The notes under the pieces: generated by a model | Seen by the model: the letters and a program-made list of their open reading frames with translations, nothing else | Databases searched by the model: none | What the model was told of the DNA's origin: nothing | Made by a program: the position numbers and the translations under genes | Part shown: in pieces, positions 1-8,319 of the stretch | Layout of the letters: each line of letters opens with the position of its first letter | Numbering within the stretch: the first letter of the stretch is position 1 | Source: Halorubrum sp. DM2 | Lineage (GTDB): Archaea > Halobacteriota > Halobacteria > Halobacteriales > Haloferacaceae | Reading direction: 5' to 3' | Assembly: GCF_901686465.1 (NCBI RefSeq) | Contig: NZ_LR594487.1 | Location: forward strand, 3,237,773 to 3,301,772 | DNA: 64,000 nt

Positions 1-7
1 CCGACGA

Positions 8-1768
8 ATGACGGGGGTCATCCTACAGAGCGACCTCCTCCCGGAGGCACTCGACATCTCGTTCAAGCTGGTGCCGTCGCTCCTGGTGATCGGGATGCTG
101 GGGCTGTTCCTCATGATCGGATTCGTCTTCCGCGTGGCCGACACCGACGACATGTGGGTCGCCGGCCGTTCCATCGGGAACGTCGAGAACGGGATGGCGA
201 TCGGAGCGAATTGGATGTCGGCGGCGTCATACCTCGGGATGGCGGCGTCCATCGCGCTGGCCGGCTTCTACGGGCTGGTGTTCGTCGTCGGCTGGACGAC
301 GGGATACTTCATCCTGCTCATCTTCCTCGCGGCGCAGCTGCGCCGGTTCGGGAAGTACACCGCGCCGGACTTCGTCGGCGACCGGTTCAACTCCGACACC
401 GCGCGCGCCATCGCGGCGGTGACGACGTTCCTCATCGGGTTCGTCTACGCCATCGGACAGGCGAAGGGGATGGCGCTCGTCGGCCTGTACATCTTCGGTA
501 ACTACGGGGCATACGTCCCCGGCTTAGACGGGTACCAGGTGATGGTCGTCGCCATGATGGTCGTCACCGTCGGCTATCTGACGCTGTCCGGCATGCTGGG
601 CGCCACGAAGAACCAGACCGTCCAGTACACCATCCTCATCCTCGCGTTCGTCCTCGGGCTGTTCGCCGTCGGCTACACCAACGGCTACTCCACGGTACTG
701 CCGCAGCTCGAGTACGGGATGCTGATCAGCGAGCTCGGCAGCGAGTTCTCCGAACCGTTCGCCTCGTCGAGCTACTACCTGTGGGTCGCCACGACGTTCT
801 CGCTGATCGTCGGTACCTGCGGGCTCCCGCACGTGCTCGTCCGGTTCTACACGGTCGAAAGCGAACGGACAGCCCGCTGGTCGACCGTCTGGGGCCTGTT
901 CTTCATCTGTATCCTGTACTGGAGCGCCCCGGCGTTCGCGGCGTTCGGCACGGACCTCTACTCGCAGAACGTCGGCGCGACGTACGGCGACCCCGGCATG
1001 ACGAGCGCGGCCAGCGAGGTCATCGTCGTGCTTGCGGCGCAGCTGTCGGAGCTGCCGGAGTGGTTCGTCGGCTTCGTCGCGGCGGGCGGTATCGCCGCGG
1101 CCATCGCGACGGTCGCCGGGCTGTTCATCGCCGGTTCGTCGGCGATCAGCCACGACATCTACACGAACATCATCAACGAGGACGCGACGCAGCGCCAGCA
1201 GATCCTCGTCGGCCGCCTCTCGATCGTCGCGCTGGGCGCGCTGACCACGCTGGCCGCGCTCAACCCCGCGTCGTCGATCGCGGCGCTCGTCGGGTACGCG
1301 TTCTCGCTCGCCGGCTCCGTCCTGTTCCCGATGTTCTTCCTCGGCATGTGGTGGGAGAACGCCAACCGGCAGGGCGCACTCGCCGGCATGACCACCGGAC
1401 TGACGCTCTGGTCGATCCCGATGATCAACCAGATCGTCCCGACGTACATCGGCTCGCTCGAAGCGCCGCTGTCGGCCGGGCTCGCCACGTGGATGCCCGC
1501 CATCGGCTCGGCGCTCATTACGCTCCCGGTCGTGTTCGTCGTCACCGTCGTCGTCTCGATGGCGACCGACGAGCCGTCGCTGGAGACGAAGCGGATCGTC
1601 CGGCAGTGTCACAGCCCCGAGCCGATGGCACAGCAGGAGACCGCCGAGGACGTCGTCGCCGCGGACGGCGGCGAGGACGTGGCGACTGACGGCGGCCGCG
1701 CAGTTGACGACGCGGCCGCCGACGGTGACCGCGCAGTTGACGACGACGAAGCCACGGAGGAGCGATAA
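8..1768 (+). CDS. Sodium/solute symporter, acetate-permease-like (SSS family)
   Basis: A 586-residue integral membrane protein with about 13 hydrophobic helices over residues 15-515. It fits the sodium:solute symporter family and its cation/acetate (ActP-like) branch, which imports small carboxylates using the Na+ gradient. An early segment around residues 47-95 (DMWVAGRS, then NWMSAASYLGMA) is typical of the acetate-permease group. The last ~70 residues form a cytoplasmic tail rich in Asp, Glu, Ala and Gly, with a short repeat (GGRAVDD then GDRAVDD). The ATG lies only 7 bases from the window edge, so the small DUF4212-type partner often found upstream cannot be seen. Its stop overlaps the next start as TAATG, which implies co-translation with the UspA gene. 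Family assignment is firm; substrate is inferred. Confidence 0.85.
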   Translation: MTGVILQSDLLPEALDISFKLVPSLLVIGMLGLFLMIGFVFRVADTDDMWVAGRSIGNVENGMAIGANWMSAASYLGMAASIALAGFYGLVFVVGWTTGYFILLIFLAAQLRRFGKYTAPDFVGDRFNSDTARAIAAVTTFLIGFVYAIGQAKGMALVGLYIFGNYGAYVPGLDGYQVMVVAMMVVTVGYLTLSGMLGATKNQTVQYTILILAFVLGLFAVGYTNGYSTVLPQLEYGMLISELGSEFSEPFASSSYYLWVATTFSLIVGTCGLPHVLVRFYTVESERTARWSTVWGLFFICILYWSAPAFAAFGTDLYSQNVGATYGDPGMTSAASEVIVVLAAQLSELPEWFVGFVAAGGIAAAIATVAGLFIAGSSAISHDIYTNIINEDATQRQQILVGRLSIVALGALTTLAALNPASSIAALVGYAFSLAGSVLFPMFFLGMWWENANRQGALAGMTTGLTLWSIPMINQIVPTYIGSLEAPLSAGLATWMPAIGSALITLPVVFVVTVVVSMATDEPSLETKRIVRQCHSPEPMAQQETAEDVVAADGGEDVATDGGRAVDDAAADGDRAVDDDEATEER

Positions 1769-2229
1769 TGTACGAACGCATCCTCGTCCCCACGGACGGT
1801 AGCGACGTCGCGGAGGCCGCCGTCGACCACGCGCTCGACCTCGCGGAGCAGTACGACGCGGAGGTCCACGCGCTGTACGTGGTCGACATCGACTCGGTGA
1901 ACTTCAGTCTCGGAACCGAACAGGTCGACCGGCTCAAGCAGGGCCGGTTCGACGAGATGGGAGAGCTGAAAGATCAGGCCGACGAGGCGACGGGCGTGGT
2001 CGCCGAGCGCGGCGACGAACGCGGCGTCGACGTCGTCGAACACGTCTCCGGCGGGCGACCGCACAAGGTGATCGCCAACTACGCCGAGGACAACGACATC
2101 GACCTCATCGTGATGGGGAGCCACGGCCGCGCCGGCGTGCGCCGCGCGCTGCTCGGCAGCGTGACGGAGCGCACCCTGCGCTCGACGCACGTCCCCGTCC
2201 TCGTCGTCGACTACCTCGAAGAGGACTGA
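1768..2229 (+). CDS. Universal stress protein, UspA family
   Basis: A 153-residue single-domain UspA protein, the usual family length. It opens with YERILVPTDGS and carries the nucleotide-binding signature GSHGRAGVRRALLGSVTE near residues 113-130 (G-x2-G-x9-G-S/T), so it should bind ATP. The final strand VPVLVV is also typical. The start overlaps the symporter stop by one base (TAATG). UspA proteins placed directly behind transporters are common in haloarchaea and are thought to modulate the transporter; that link is inferred from position only. Confidence 0.9.
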   Translation: MYERILVPTDGSDVAEAAVDHALDLAEQYDAEVHALYVVDIDSVNFSLGTEQVDRLKQGRFDEMGELKDQADEATGVVAERGDERGVDVVEHVSGGRPHKVIANYAEDNDIDLIVMGSHGRAGVRRALLGSVTERTLRSTHVPVLVVDYLEED

Positions 2230-2356
2230 ACCGCTTCGACGGGGACCGACCCCCGACAAGCGCGGCCGCCCAGACGGTCGATGAACCGCTCCGTCGCGCG
2301 GCCGACGCCGCGCGATTCCGCAACACCGACGTACCCCCTCCGCACACACTCACTTC

Positions 2357-2632
2357 ATGCCCGACTCGGACGCCACGGAGCCGCCGGACGAGGAGCCGAC
2401 CGACCGGAGCGTCGCCGACCGCGCCCGGCACGTGCTCAGCGAGAACGGGACCGGAATGCTCCAAGACCTACTGTTCGCGCTCGTGTGGGTGGGGCTCGCG
2501 TCGGCGCTGTACAACGTCGCCTTCTCGACGGCCCCGCAATGGGTGTTGTACATGTTCATGCTCGCGGGGATCCCGGCGTACTTCGGCTTCTTCATCTCGT
2601 TGGAGATGGCGAAGGAACGCAGCGCGCGCTGA
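2357..2632 (+). CDS. Small haloarchaeal membrane protein, function unknown
   Basis: A 91-residue protein with an acidic N-terminus (residues 1-30), then two predicted membrane helices (about 37-55 and 60-80) and a short basic tail ending KERSAR. Residues around 45-62 contain SALYNVAFSTAPQWV. It is preceded by about 125 bp of non-coding sequence and stands alone on this strand. I recognise the general style as a conserved haloarchaeal small membrane protein but cannot give a function. Codon use matches its neighbours. Confidence 0.6.
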   Translation: MPDSDATEPPDEEPTDRSVADRARHVLSENGTGMLQDLLFALVWVGLASALYNVAFSTAPQWVLYMFMLAGIPAYFGFFISLEMAKERSAR

Positions 2633-2663
2633 GTCGGAGTCGGAGTCGGCTTTTTCTCCGGTC

Positions 2664-3320
2664 TCACCCGGCGAGATCGCGGATGTCGGAGACGTCGAGC
2701 AGCCGCTCGCCCGGGTCCAGCGCGGCGCGGTACGCCGCCCGCGCGACGGTGCCGACCGCGAGCGGCCGCGACTCGCCGAGCCGCGACGCGATCGGCGGCG
2801 CGCTCGCGGCGAACCGGAGGACCCGGTCGACGACGCCCGGGAGGTGTGGCTGCCCCTCTCCGTACACCGGTCCCGGCCGGAGGACGACGGTGTCGAGGTC
2901 GAGGTCGGCGACGGACGCCTCCGCGCGGCGCTTGGCCGTCAGGTAGGCGTTTCGGACGCCGGGCGGGTTCGCGGCGGCGGAGAGGAAGACGAACGTGTCG
3001 ACGCCGGCGCGCTCGGCCTCCAAGGCCGTGAGGATCCCCGCGTCGCCGTTGACGCGTTCGAAGGTGACGCCCTCCGTCGGCGACTCGGTAAGCGTTCCGA
3101 CCGAGTGGACCGCGGCGTCGACGCCGTCGAGGCGGTCGCGCCACGCGTTCGGTCGGAAGAGGTCGGCGCTCGTCCACGAGACCGCCTCGACCCACTCCTC
3201 GTCGAGGTCGGGGCGACCGCTCCGCGACACGCTGCGGACCTCGTGTCCGTCGCGGACCGCGAACCGACAGACGTCGCGTCCGATGAAGCCGCTGCCGCCG
3301 ACGACGAGGAGGGTCGACAT
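2664..3320 (-). CDS. NAD(P)-binding atypical SDR / epimerase-like protein
   Basis: A 218-residue Rossmann-fold protein. The N-terminal GGSGFIG dinucleotide-binding loop (residues 8-14) and a YLTAK motif (Y-x3-K) near residue 125 place it with extended/atypical SDRs such as NAD-dependent epimerases and the complex I NDUFA9-like group. It is shorter than true sugar epimerases (about 300), so a substrate-binding C-terminal domain is mostly absent. It lies about 70 bp downstream of copA on the same strand and may be read from the same transcript. No substrate can be named from sequence. Confidence 0.75.
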   Translation of the reverse strand: MSTLLVVGGSGFIGRDVCRFAVRDGHEVRSVSRSGRPDLDEEWVEAVSWTSADLFRPNAWRDRLDGVDAAVHSVGTLTESPTEGVTFERVNGDAGILTALEAERAGVDTFVFLSAAANPPGVRNAYLTAKRRAEASVADLDLDTVVLRPGPVYGEGQPHLPGVVDRVLRFAASAPPIASRLGESRPLAVGTVARAAYRAALDPGERLLDVSDIRDLAG

Positions 3321-3390
3321 ACGCCGCCGTACGCGCCGGGCCGTCTTGGGACTTCGGGACGGCGACCGAAAAGGAAGGGTCGGCGCGCGG

Positions 3391-6066
3391 TCAGCGTCGG
3401 AGGAACCCGAGGAGCGCGTAGTCGCGGTCGGGGTCGTACCGCCGGAACAGCAGACTGTTCGTCAGCACCGACACCGACGAGAACGCCATCGCGCCGGCCG
3501 CGAGGACGGGCTGGAGCAGCCCGAGCGACGCGAGCGGGATCATCGCGGTGTTGTAGCCGAGCGCCCACACGAGGTTCTGTCTGATCTTCTGGAGCGTCGC
3601 GTCCGAGACCCGGATCGCCTTCACCACGTCGAGCGGGTCGTCGCGCATCAGCGTCACGTCGGCCGCCTCGATGGCCACGTCGGTCCCGGAGCCGATGGCG
3701 GTGCCGACGTACGCCACCGCGAGCGCCGGGGCGTCGTTGACGCCGTCGCCGACCATCATCGCCTTCCGGCCGTCCGCCTGAATCGACTCCACCGCGTCGG
3801 ACTTGTCCTCGGGCAGGACCCCGGCGCGGACGTCGTCGGGGTCGATGCCGACCTGCTCGGCGACCGCGCGGGCCGTACGCTCGTTGTCGCCGGTGATCAT
3901 CATCACGTCGACGCCGCGGTCGCGGAGCTGGCTCACCGCCTCCGTCGCGCTCGGCTTCACCGTGTCGGCGTCGGCGACGACGCCGAGGAGCTCACCGTCG
4001 TCGGCTCCGGCGCGGACTCGCGCGACGAGCATCGCGGTCTTCCCCTCGCGTTCGAGCCGTTCCATCGTCTCCGCGGCTGGCTCGGGGTCGATCCCCGCGT
4101 CCCGCAGCAGCTTCCGGTTACCGACGAGTATCTCGTCCCCGTCGACGGTCGCCTTGACCCCGTGGCCGGGGACGTTCTCGAACGACTCGGGGTCGGAGAG
4201 GCCGATACCGCGCGCCTCGGCCCCCTCGACGATGGCGCGAGCGAGGGGGTGTTCGCTGCCGCGCTCCGCGCTCGCGGCGAGCCGGAGCACCTCGTCTTCG
4301 GCCGTCGGCCCGTCGACCGCCGCGTCGTTGCCGCCCTCGACGACCGCGCCGCCGTCGGGGGCGGCCTCGCCCTTGGTCCCGAGCGCGACCGCGTCCGTCA
4401 GCTCCATCTCCCCTTTCGTGAGCGTCCCCGTCTTGTCGAAGACGACGGTGTCGACGTCCTTCGCGCGTTCGAGGACGTCGCCGCCCTTGAACAGGACGCC
4501 GTTCTGCGCCCCGATGGTGGTCCCGACCATCGTCGCGGCCGGGGTCGCGAGGCCGAGCGCGCAGGGACACGCGATCAGGACCGAGGAGGCGAAGACGACG
4601 ACCGCGAACTCGAACACCGAGACGGTGCCGCCGACCGGCGCGGGCCCGCCGGCGACCTGCCCCCACAGCGGGAGCCGGTCGACGAACGCCGCGAGCGTCT
4701 CGGGGAAGGCGAACCAGACCACCCCCCACAGCAGGGCGTTCGCGATGACCGCCGGCACGAAGTACGCGGAGATGCGGTCCGCGAGGTTCTGGATGTCGGG
4801 CTGGCGCGACTGGGCCTCCTTCACCGTCCGGACGATCTGCTGGAGGGCGGTGTCCGCGCCGACCTTCGTCGCCTCGACGACGAGGAGCCCGTTCTCGTTG
4901 ATGGTCGACCCGACGACCTCGTCGCCCTCGGTCTTCTCGACGGGGACGGACTCGCCCGTGACCATCGACTCGTCGACGGCGGACTGCCCCTCGACGACGA
5001 CGCCGTCGGTCGGGATCCGCTCGCCCGGCCGGACCTTCATGCGGTCGCCGACCGCGACCTCGTCGATCGGGACCTCCTCCTCGGTGCCGTCCTCGTCGAC
5101 GAGGGTGGCGGTGTCTGCCTCCATCTCCAACAGCTTCCGGAGCGCCTCGCCGGCCTGCCCCTTCGAACGGGCTTCGAGGTAGTTGCCGAGCGTGATGAAG
5201 ACGAGGATGAGCGCGGCCGTGTCGAAGTAGACGCTCCCGGCGATCAGATCGAGGAGGACGGCGACGGAGTAGACGTACGCCGTCGTCGAGCCCAGAGCGA
5301 TCAGCACGTCCATGTTGGCGCGTCCGTTCGTGACGAGCGCCTTGTAGGAGTTCACGTAGAACGGACGGCCGAGCACGACCTGGACCGGCGTCGCGAGCGC
5401 GAACGCGACCCAGTGGATTCCGACGCCGAAGACCCGGTCCGGAACGACCGCGCCCCCGAGCAGGAGGGCGTCGACGAGGAAGAAGAGCAGCGGCGCTGAT
5501 AAGGCGGCCCCGAACAGCGTCAGCCGGCGCTGCTTGCGAATCTCGGCGTTCCGGGCCGCGTCGCGCGCGCTCTCGCCGGATCCGTCTCTGCCAGTGCCGT
5601 CGGTCCCCTCACCGTTGGCGTCCTCGCCGTCGCCACCGCTGCCGTCCTCGCGGACCGGCGAGTACCCCGCGTCCTCGACGGCGTCGTACAGCGCCGAGAG
5701 CGAGGTCTCGGCGGGGTTGTACCGCACCCGCGCCTCGTCGGTGGCGTAGTTCACGTCGGCGTCGACGACCCCGTCGACGGCTTCGAGGGCGTCGCGGTTG
5801 GCGTCCGCGCAGTTCGCACAGCTCATGTCGGTGATCGCCACGGTCACCGTCTCGGAGACCGCGCCGTAGCCCGCGTCCTCGATCGCCTCGTAGATCGCGG
5901 CGAGCGAGGTCCGCTCCGAGTCGTACTCGACGCTCGCCTCGTCGGTGGCGTAGTTCGCGTCCGCCCGCGATACCCCGTCGAGCGACTCCACGGCGTCGCC
6001 GACCGTCGCCGAGCAGTTGGCGCAGCTCATCCCCGTGATGTCGAGGCGGGTGGTTCTGGTGCTCAT
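3391..6066 (-). CDS. copA: Copper-exporting P1B-type ATPase CopA
   Basis: An 891-residue heavy-metal P-type ATPase that should export Cu+. Two N-terminal HMA domains carry CxxC metal sites (GMSCANC, Cys15/Cys18; DMSCANC, Cys83/Cys86). A Gly/Asp-rich linker follows, then eight membrane helices. Core motifs are all present: TGES in the actuator domain, the transmembrane CPC ion site (about residue 501, ACPCALG), the phosphorylation motif DKTGT (about 541), SEHPLA in the nucleotide domain and GDGVNDAP (about 771). The last helices contain YN and MAFSSV, the residues that define Cu+ rather than Zn/Cd pumps. The start at 6066 was chosen because residue 1 leads straight into the first HMA domain. 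The open frame extends further upstream to 6336, but that extension overlaps the divergent cold-shock gene. Confidence 0.95.
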   Translation of the reverse strand: MSTRTTRLDITGMSCANCSATVGDAVESLDGVSRADANYATDEASVEYDSERTSLAAIYEAIEDAGYGAVSETVTVAITDMSCANCADANRDALEAVDGVVDADVNYATDEARVRYNPAETSLSALYDAVEDAGYSPVREDGSGGDGEDANGEGTDGTGRDGSGESARDAARNAEIRKQRRLTLFGAALSAPLLFFLVDALLLGGAVVPDRVFGVGIHWVAFALATPVQVVLGRPFYVNSYKALVTNGRANMDVLIALGSTTAYVYSVAVLLDLIAGSVYFDTAALILVFITLGNYLEARSKGQAGEALRKLLEMEADTATLVDEDGTEEEVPIDEVAVGDRMKVRPGERIPTDGVVVEGQSAVDESMVTGESVPVEKTEGDEVVGSTINENGLLVVEATKVGADTALQQIVRTVKEAQSRQPDIQNLADRISAYFVPAVIANALLWGVVWFAFPETLAAFVDRLPLWGQVAGGPAPVGGTVSVFEFAVVVFASSVLIACPCALGLATPAATMVGTTIGAQNGVLFKGGDVLERAKDVDTVVFDKTGTLTKGEMELTDAVALGTKGEAAPDGGAVVEGGNDAAVDGPTAEDEVLRLAASAERGSEHPLARAIVEGAEARGIGLSDPESFENVPGHGVKATVDGDEILVGNRKLLRDAGIDPEPAAETMERLEREGKTAMLVARVRAGADDGELLGVVADADTVKPSATEAVSQLRDRGVDVMMITGDNERTARAVAEQVGIDPDDVRAGVLPEDKSDAVESIQADGRKAMMVGDGVNDAPALAVAYVGTAIGSGTDVAIEAADVTLMRDDPLDVVKAIRVSDATLQKIRQNLVWALGYNTAMIPLASLGLLQPVLAAGAMAFSSVSVLTNSLLFRRYDPDRDYALLGFLRR

Positions 6067-6073
6067 CTTGGTT

Positions 6074-6089
6074 GGTACTACGGGGTACT
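6074..6089 (-). promoter_or_regulatory. Paired AGTACC direct repeat just upstream of copA
   Basis: On the minus strand the hexamer AGTACC occurs twice with a 10-base period, 8-23 bases upstream of the copA ATG. One helical turn between copies suggests a dimeric or tandem DNA-binding site, possibly a metal-responsive operator. The role is inferred; no metalloregulator gene is adjacent. Confidence 0.3.
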
Positions 6090-6210
6090 CCCTTAGTGCG
6101 TTTTCCCATTCGGAAGCAAAGTCAGCGGCGGGACGAAATTTGGAATCAAAACTGAACGGGGCTATCGGCCGATTTTTACCCGCGTTTTCCCGCCGTACGT
6201 GGCGCACGCA

Positions 6211-6220
6211 ACACTTATGA
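6211..6220 (+). promoter_or_regulatory. TATA-like element of the cold-shock gene
   Basis: The segment ACACTTATGA lies about 27-36 bases upstream of the cold-shock ATG at 6247, where an archaeal TATA box would sit. A GAGGTG purine tract at 6239-6244 could act as a Shine-Dalgarno site if there is a short leader. Confidence 0.4.
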
Positions 6221-6246
6221 CCACGTCGGGAGATCGTTGAGGTGCG

Positions 6247-6441
6247 ATGGCGACAGGCAAGGTCGACTTCTTCAACGACACCGGCGGCTACGGATTCATC
6301 GAGACTGACGACGCTGACGAGGACGTGTTCTTCCACATGGAAGACGTCGGCGGCCCGGACCTCGAGGAGGGACAGGAGGTAGAGTTCGAGATCGAGGAGG
6401 CGGACAAGGGTCCGCGCGCGACGAACCTCACTCGGCTGTAA
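6247..6441 (+). CDS. cspA: Cold-shock domain protein, CspA family
   Basis: A 64-residue cold-shock domain protein, the standard length for this single OB-fold family. It has the two nucleic-acid-binding motifs: RNP1-like GYGFIE (residues 15-20) and RNP2-like DVFFHM (residues 27-32). It begins with GKVDFFND and ends PRATNLTRL, both family hallmarks. It should bind single-stranded RNA or DNA and act as an RNA chaperone. It is transcribed divergently from copA across a 180-bp gap. The surface is very acidic, as expected for a high-salt cytoplasm. Confidence 0.95.
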   Translation: MATGKVDFFNDTGGYGFIETDDADEDVFFHMEDVGGPDLEEGQEVEFEIEEADKGPRATNLTRL

Positions 6442-6559
6442 CCCGTCCGGCGGTATCCGCTACCGGCTGACTCGGATAGCTCTCGAAACGCGTTCCGCGT
6501 ATATTCATTCCCTGAGCGACCCCGCCGCCGTTTTGGTCGCCGAACGGTGAGCGTCCCCC

Positions 6560-7174
6560 ATGGTGAGTGACGACACTCGCGCAGTCTCAGATGTTGACGA
6601 TGCGCATGCGGTCCCGGACGATGACGACGCTCGCGCGGTCTCGGACGACCTCGACGCGTTCGTCGACGAGAACCTCGACCGATACGCCGAGACGCAGGGC
6701 GTCCTCCCCGAGCGGCTCGACGAGTTCGGCGAGACGTACCGGTCGCAGGGACATCTGACTCGGGACCAGTTGTACGAGATCGCCTACGAGTCGTCGACGC
6801 GGAGCGCCTACCACGTCGAGAAGAATCCCGAGGCGCGGTGCCGGGAGGTGACCCGAAACGCTCGCGCGGTCGACGGCGACTTCTCGTCGATCCACCTGAT
6901 AACGGGACTCGCCGGGTTCAAAGCGCCGACCGCGTCGTGCGTGCTGGCCGCGCTCGACGGCGACCGCCACGCGGTCGTCGACACCCGCGTCTGGGCCTCG
7001 CTCGAACGATTGGGCTACCTCGACGGGCGCAAGGAGTCGTTCGACGCCGCCGACTACGTCGCGATGATCGGGCCGATCCGCGAGATCGCCGCCGAGACCG
7101 GCCACCGCGCCGTCGACGTGGGGTACGCGCTGTTCGCGCACGACGCGCACGTCCGCGAGGGGACGCTCCACTGA
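6560..7174 (+). CDS. Helix-hairpin-helix (HhH-GPD-like) protein, function uncertain
   Basis: A 204-residue protein. Residues about 110-150 contain ITGLAGFKAPTASCVLA followed by HAVVDTRVWASL. This resembles the helix-hairpin-helix plus Asp region of HhH-GPD DNA glycosylase-like proteins (a G-x-P-x-A-S run, then a V(V/I)D-x-R segment). That similarity is my reading of the pattern, not a search result, and no iron-sulfur cluster cysteines are present. The N-terminal 30 residues are an acidic repeat with three imperfect copies of DD-(T/A)(R/H)AV(S/P)D, so translation might begin later than the ATG at 6560. The gene stands alone; a short hairpin follows it. Confidence 0.5.
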   Translation: MVSDDTRAVSDVDDAHAVPDDDDARAVSDDLDAFVDENLDRYAETQGVLPERLDEFGETYRSQGHLTRDQLYEIAYESSTRSAYHVEKNPEARCREVTRNARAVDGDFSSIHLITGLAGFKAPTASCVLAALDGDRHAVVDTRVWASLERLGYLDGRKESFDAADYVAMIGPIREIAAETGHRAVDVGYALFAHDAHVREGTLH

Positions 7175-7184
7175 CCCGCGGACC

Positions 7185-7200
7185 GAGTCGACGGCGACTC
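7185..7200. terminator. Short inverted repeat between convergent genes
   Basis: GAGTCG-ACGG-CGACTC forms a perfect 6-bp stem with a 4-base loop exactly in the gap between the HhH-like gene and the SDR gene read toward it. It could stabilise or end transcripts from both sides. It has no T-run, so the terminator role is tentative. Confidence 0.35.
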
Positions 7201-8149
7201 AGACCGGGAACTCGACGCCGGTCGCTTCGGTCGAATACTCCCAGAGCCGCCGGGCGTCCGCGCGGTCGTAGGAGGCGTCGTTCGAGCGGCCGACCGTCGG
7301 GTGCCCGCGCATGTTCATCAGGCCGCCCGGCTCGACGTACGCGCCGCCGTCGACGTCGGCCGTCGCCGCGTACAGCATGGGTTCGACGCCGACCTCCGGC
7401 TCCTGTCCGAGGACGGCGTTCGCGGCCTTCATCCCGACCTTCATCAGGGGGTTCCCGCTCTCCGCGGCGGTCCGCATCTGGAGGTTCGTGTCGGTGTAGC
7501 CGGGGTGGCAGGCGACGCTGCGAACGCCGCTTACGTCCTCGAACGCGTCGAGACGCCGCTGGAGCTCGTAGGCGAAAAGCAGGTTCGACAGCTTGCTGCG
7601 CCCGTACGCCTTCCATTTTCCGTACGACCGCTCCCAGTTGAGGTCGGTGAAGTCCATCTCGCCCTGCTCGTGAGCGCCGGACGACTGGGTGACGACGCGC
7701 GCGTCGCCCCCGACTCCCTCGGCCGCGTCGAGGAGCGGGAACAGGCGGCCGGTGAGCGCGAAGTGGCCGAGGTGGTTGACGCCGAACTGCGTCTCGAAGC
7801 CGTCCTCGGTCTCGCCGCGGGGAATCGCCATCACGCCCGCGTTGTTACAGAGGACGTCGACCGCGTCGTAGTCGGCGGCGAGCCCCTCGGCGAACGACGC
7901 CACGGAGTCGAGGGAGGCGAGGTCGCACTCGCGTACGTCGAGTTCGCCGTCGACCTCGCCGCCCGCGTCGGCGCGGATCTCGCTCGCGGCGTCCTCCGCG
8001 CGCTCGACGCTGCGACACGCCATCACGACGGTCGCGCCGCGCGCGGCGAACGCGCGGGTTCCTTCGAAGCCGAGCCCGCTGTTCGCGCCGGTGACGACCA
8101 CCGTCTTCCCGTCCAGTCGCGGCATGTCGTCGGCCGTCCAGTCGGTCAT
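7199..8149 (-). CDS. Short-chain dehydrogenase/reductase
   Basis: A 316-residue classical SDR close to the retinol dehydrogenase/protochlorophyllide reductase-like group. It has the cofactor loop TGANSGLG (about residues 19-26), the NNAG structural motif, an active-site Ser in QSSGAHE, and the catalytic YGRSK (Y-x3-K). The start at 8149 gives the normal short lead before the first beta strand (MTDWTADDMPRLDGKTVVV). A longer in-frame extension to 8269 looks non-coding. Substrate cannot be read from sequence. The gene converges on the HhH-like gene and diverges from top6B. Confidence 0.85.
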   Translation of the reverse strand: MTDWTADDMPRLDGKTVVVTGANSGLGFEGTRAFAARGATVVMACRSVERAEDAASEIRADAGGEVDGELDVRECDLASLDSVASFAEGLAADYDAVDVLCNNAGVMAIPRGETEDGFETQFGVNHLGHFALTGRLFPLLDAAEGVGGDARVVTQSSGAHEQGEMDFTDLNWERSYGKWKAYGRSKLSNLLFAYELQRRLDAFEDVSGVRSVACHPGYTDTNLQMRTAAESGNPLMKVGMKAANAVLGQEPEVGVEPMLYAATADVDGGAYVEPGGLMNMRGHPTVGRSNDASYDRADARRLWEYSTEATGVEFPV

Positions 8150-8281
8150 GTCCGTACGGTGGGGCGTCACGGTGAGAAACCTGTCGGCCGGATCGGAGGT
8201 CGCCGCCGCGTGCGACACGTTCCCGGACAGGGCGACGAGACGCCGTCTGACGCCGATATCCACTTTCACCTCGCCGCCGGT

Positions 8282-8289
8282 GCGTTTTT
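8282..8289 (+). promoter_or_regulatory. TATA-like element upstream of top6B
   Basis: GCGTTTTTAGG lies 31-38 bases before the top6B ATG at 8320, in the correct window for a near-leaderless haloarchaeal promoter. Confidence 0.35.
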
Positions 8290-8319
8290 AGGTGCCTCGG
8301 TGGAAGGGACGGACACCGA

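Noticed and set aside
2995-5499. Long open frame of 834 codons on the plus strand
   Set aside because: It is antisense to copA, whose domains and motifs are unambiguous. High GC leaves few stop codons, and its protein is an Arg/Asp/His-rich composition with no motif.
3391-6336. Longer copA start at 6336
   Set aside because: The extra 90 residues have no family similarity and overlap cspA on the opposite strand. The HMA domain begins right after the Met at 6066.
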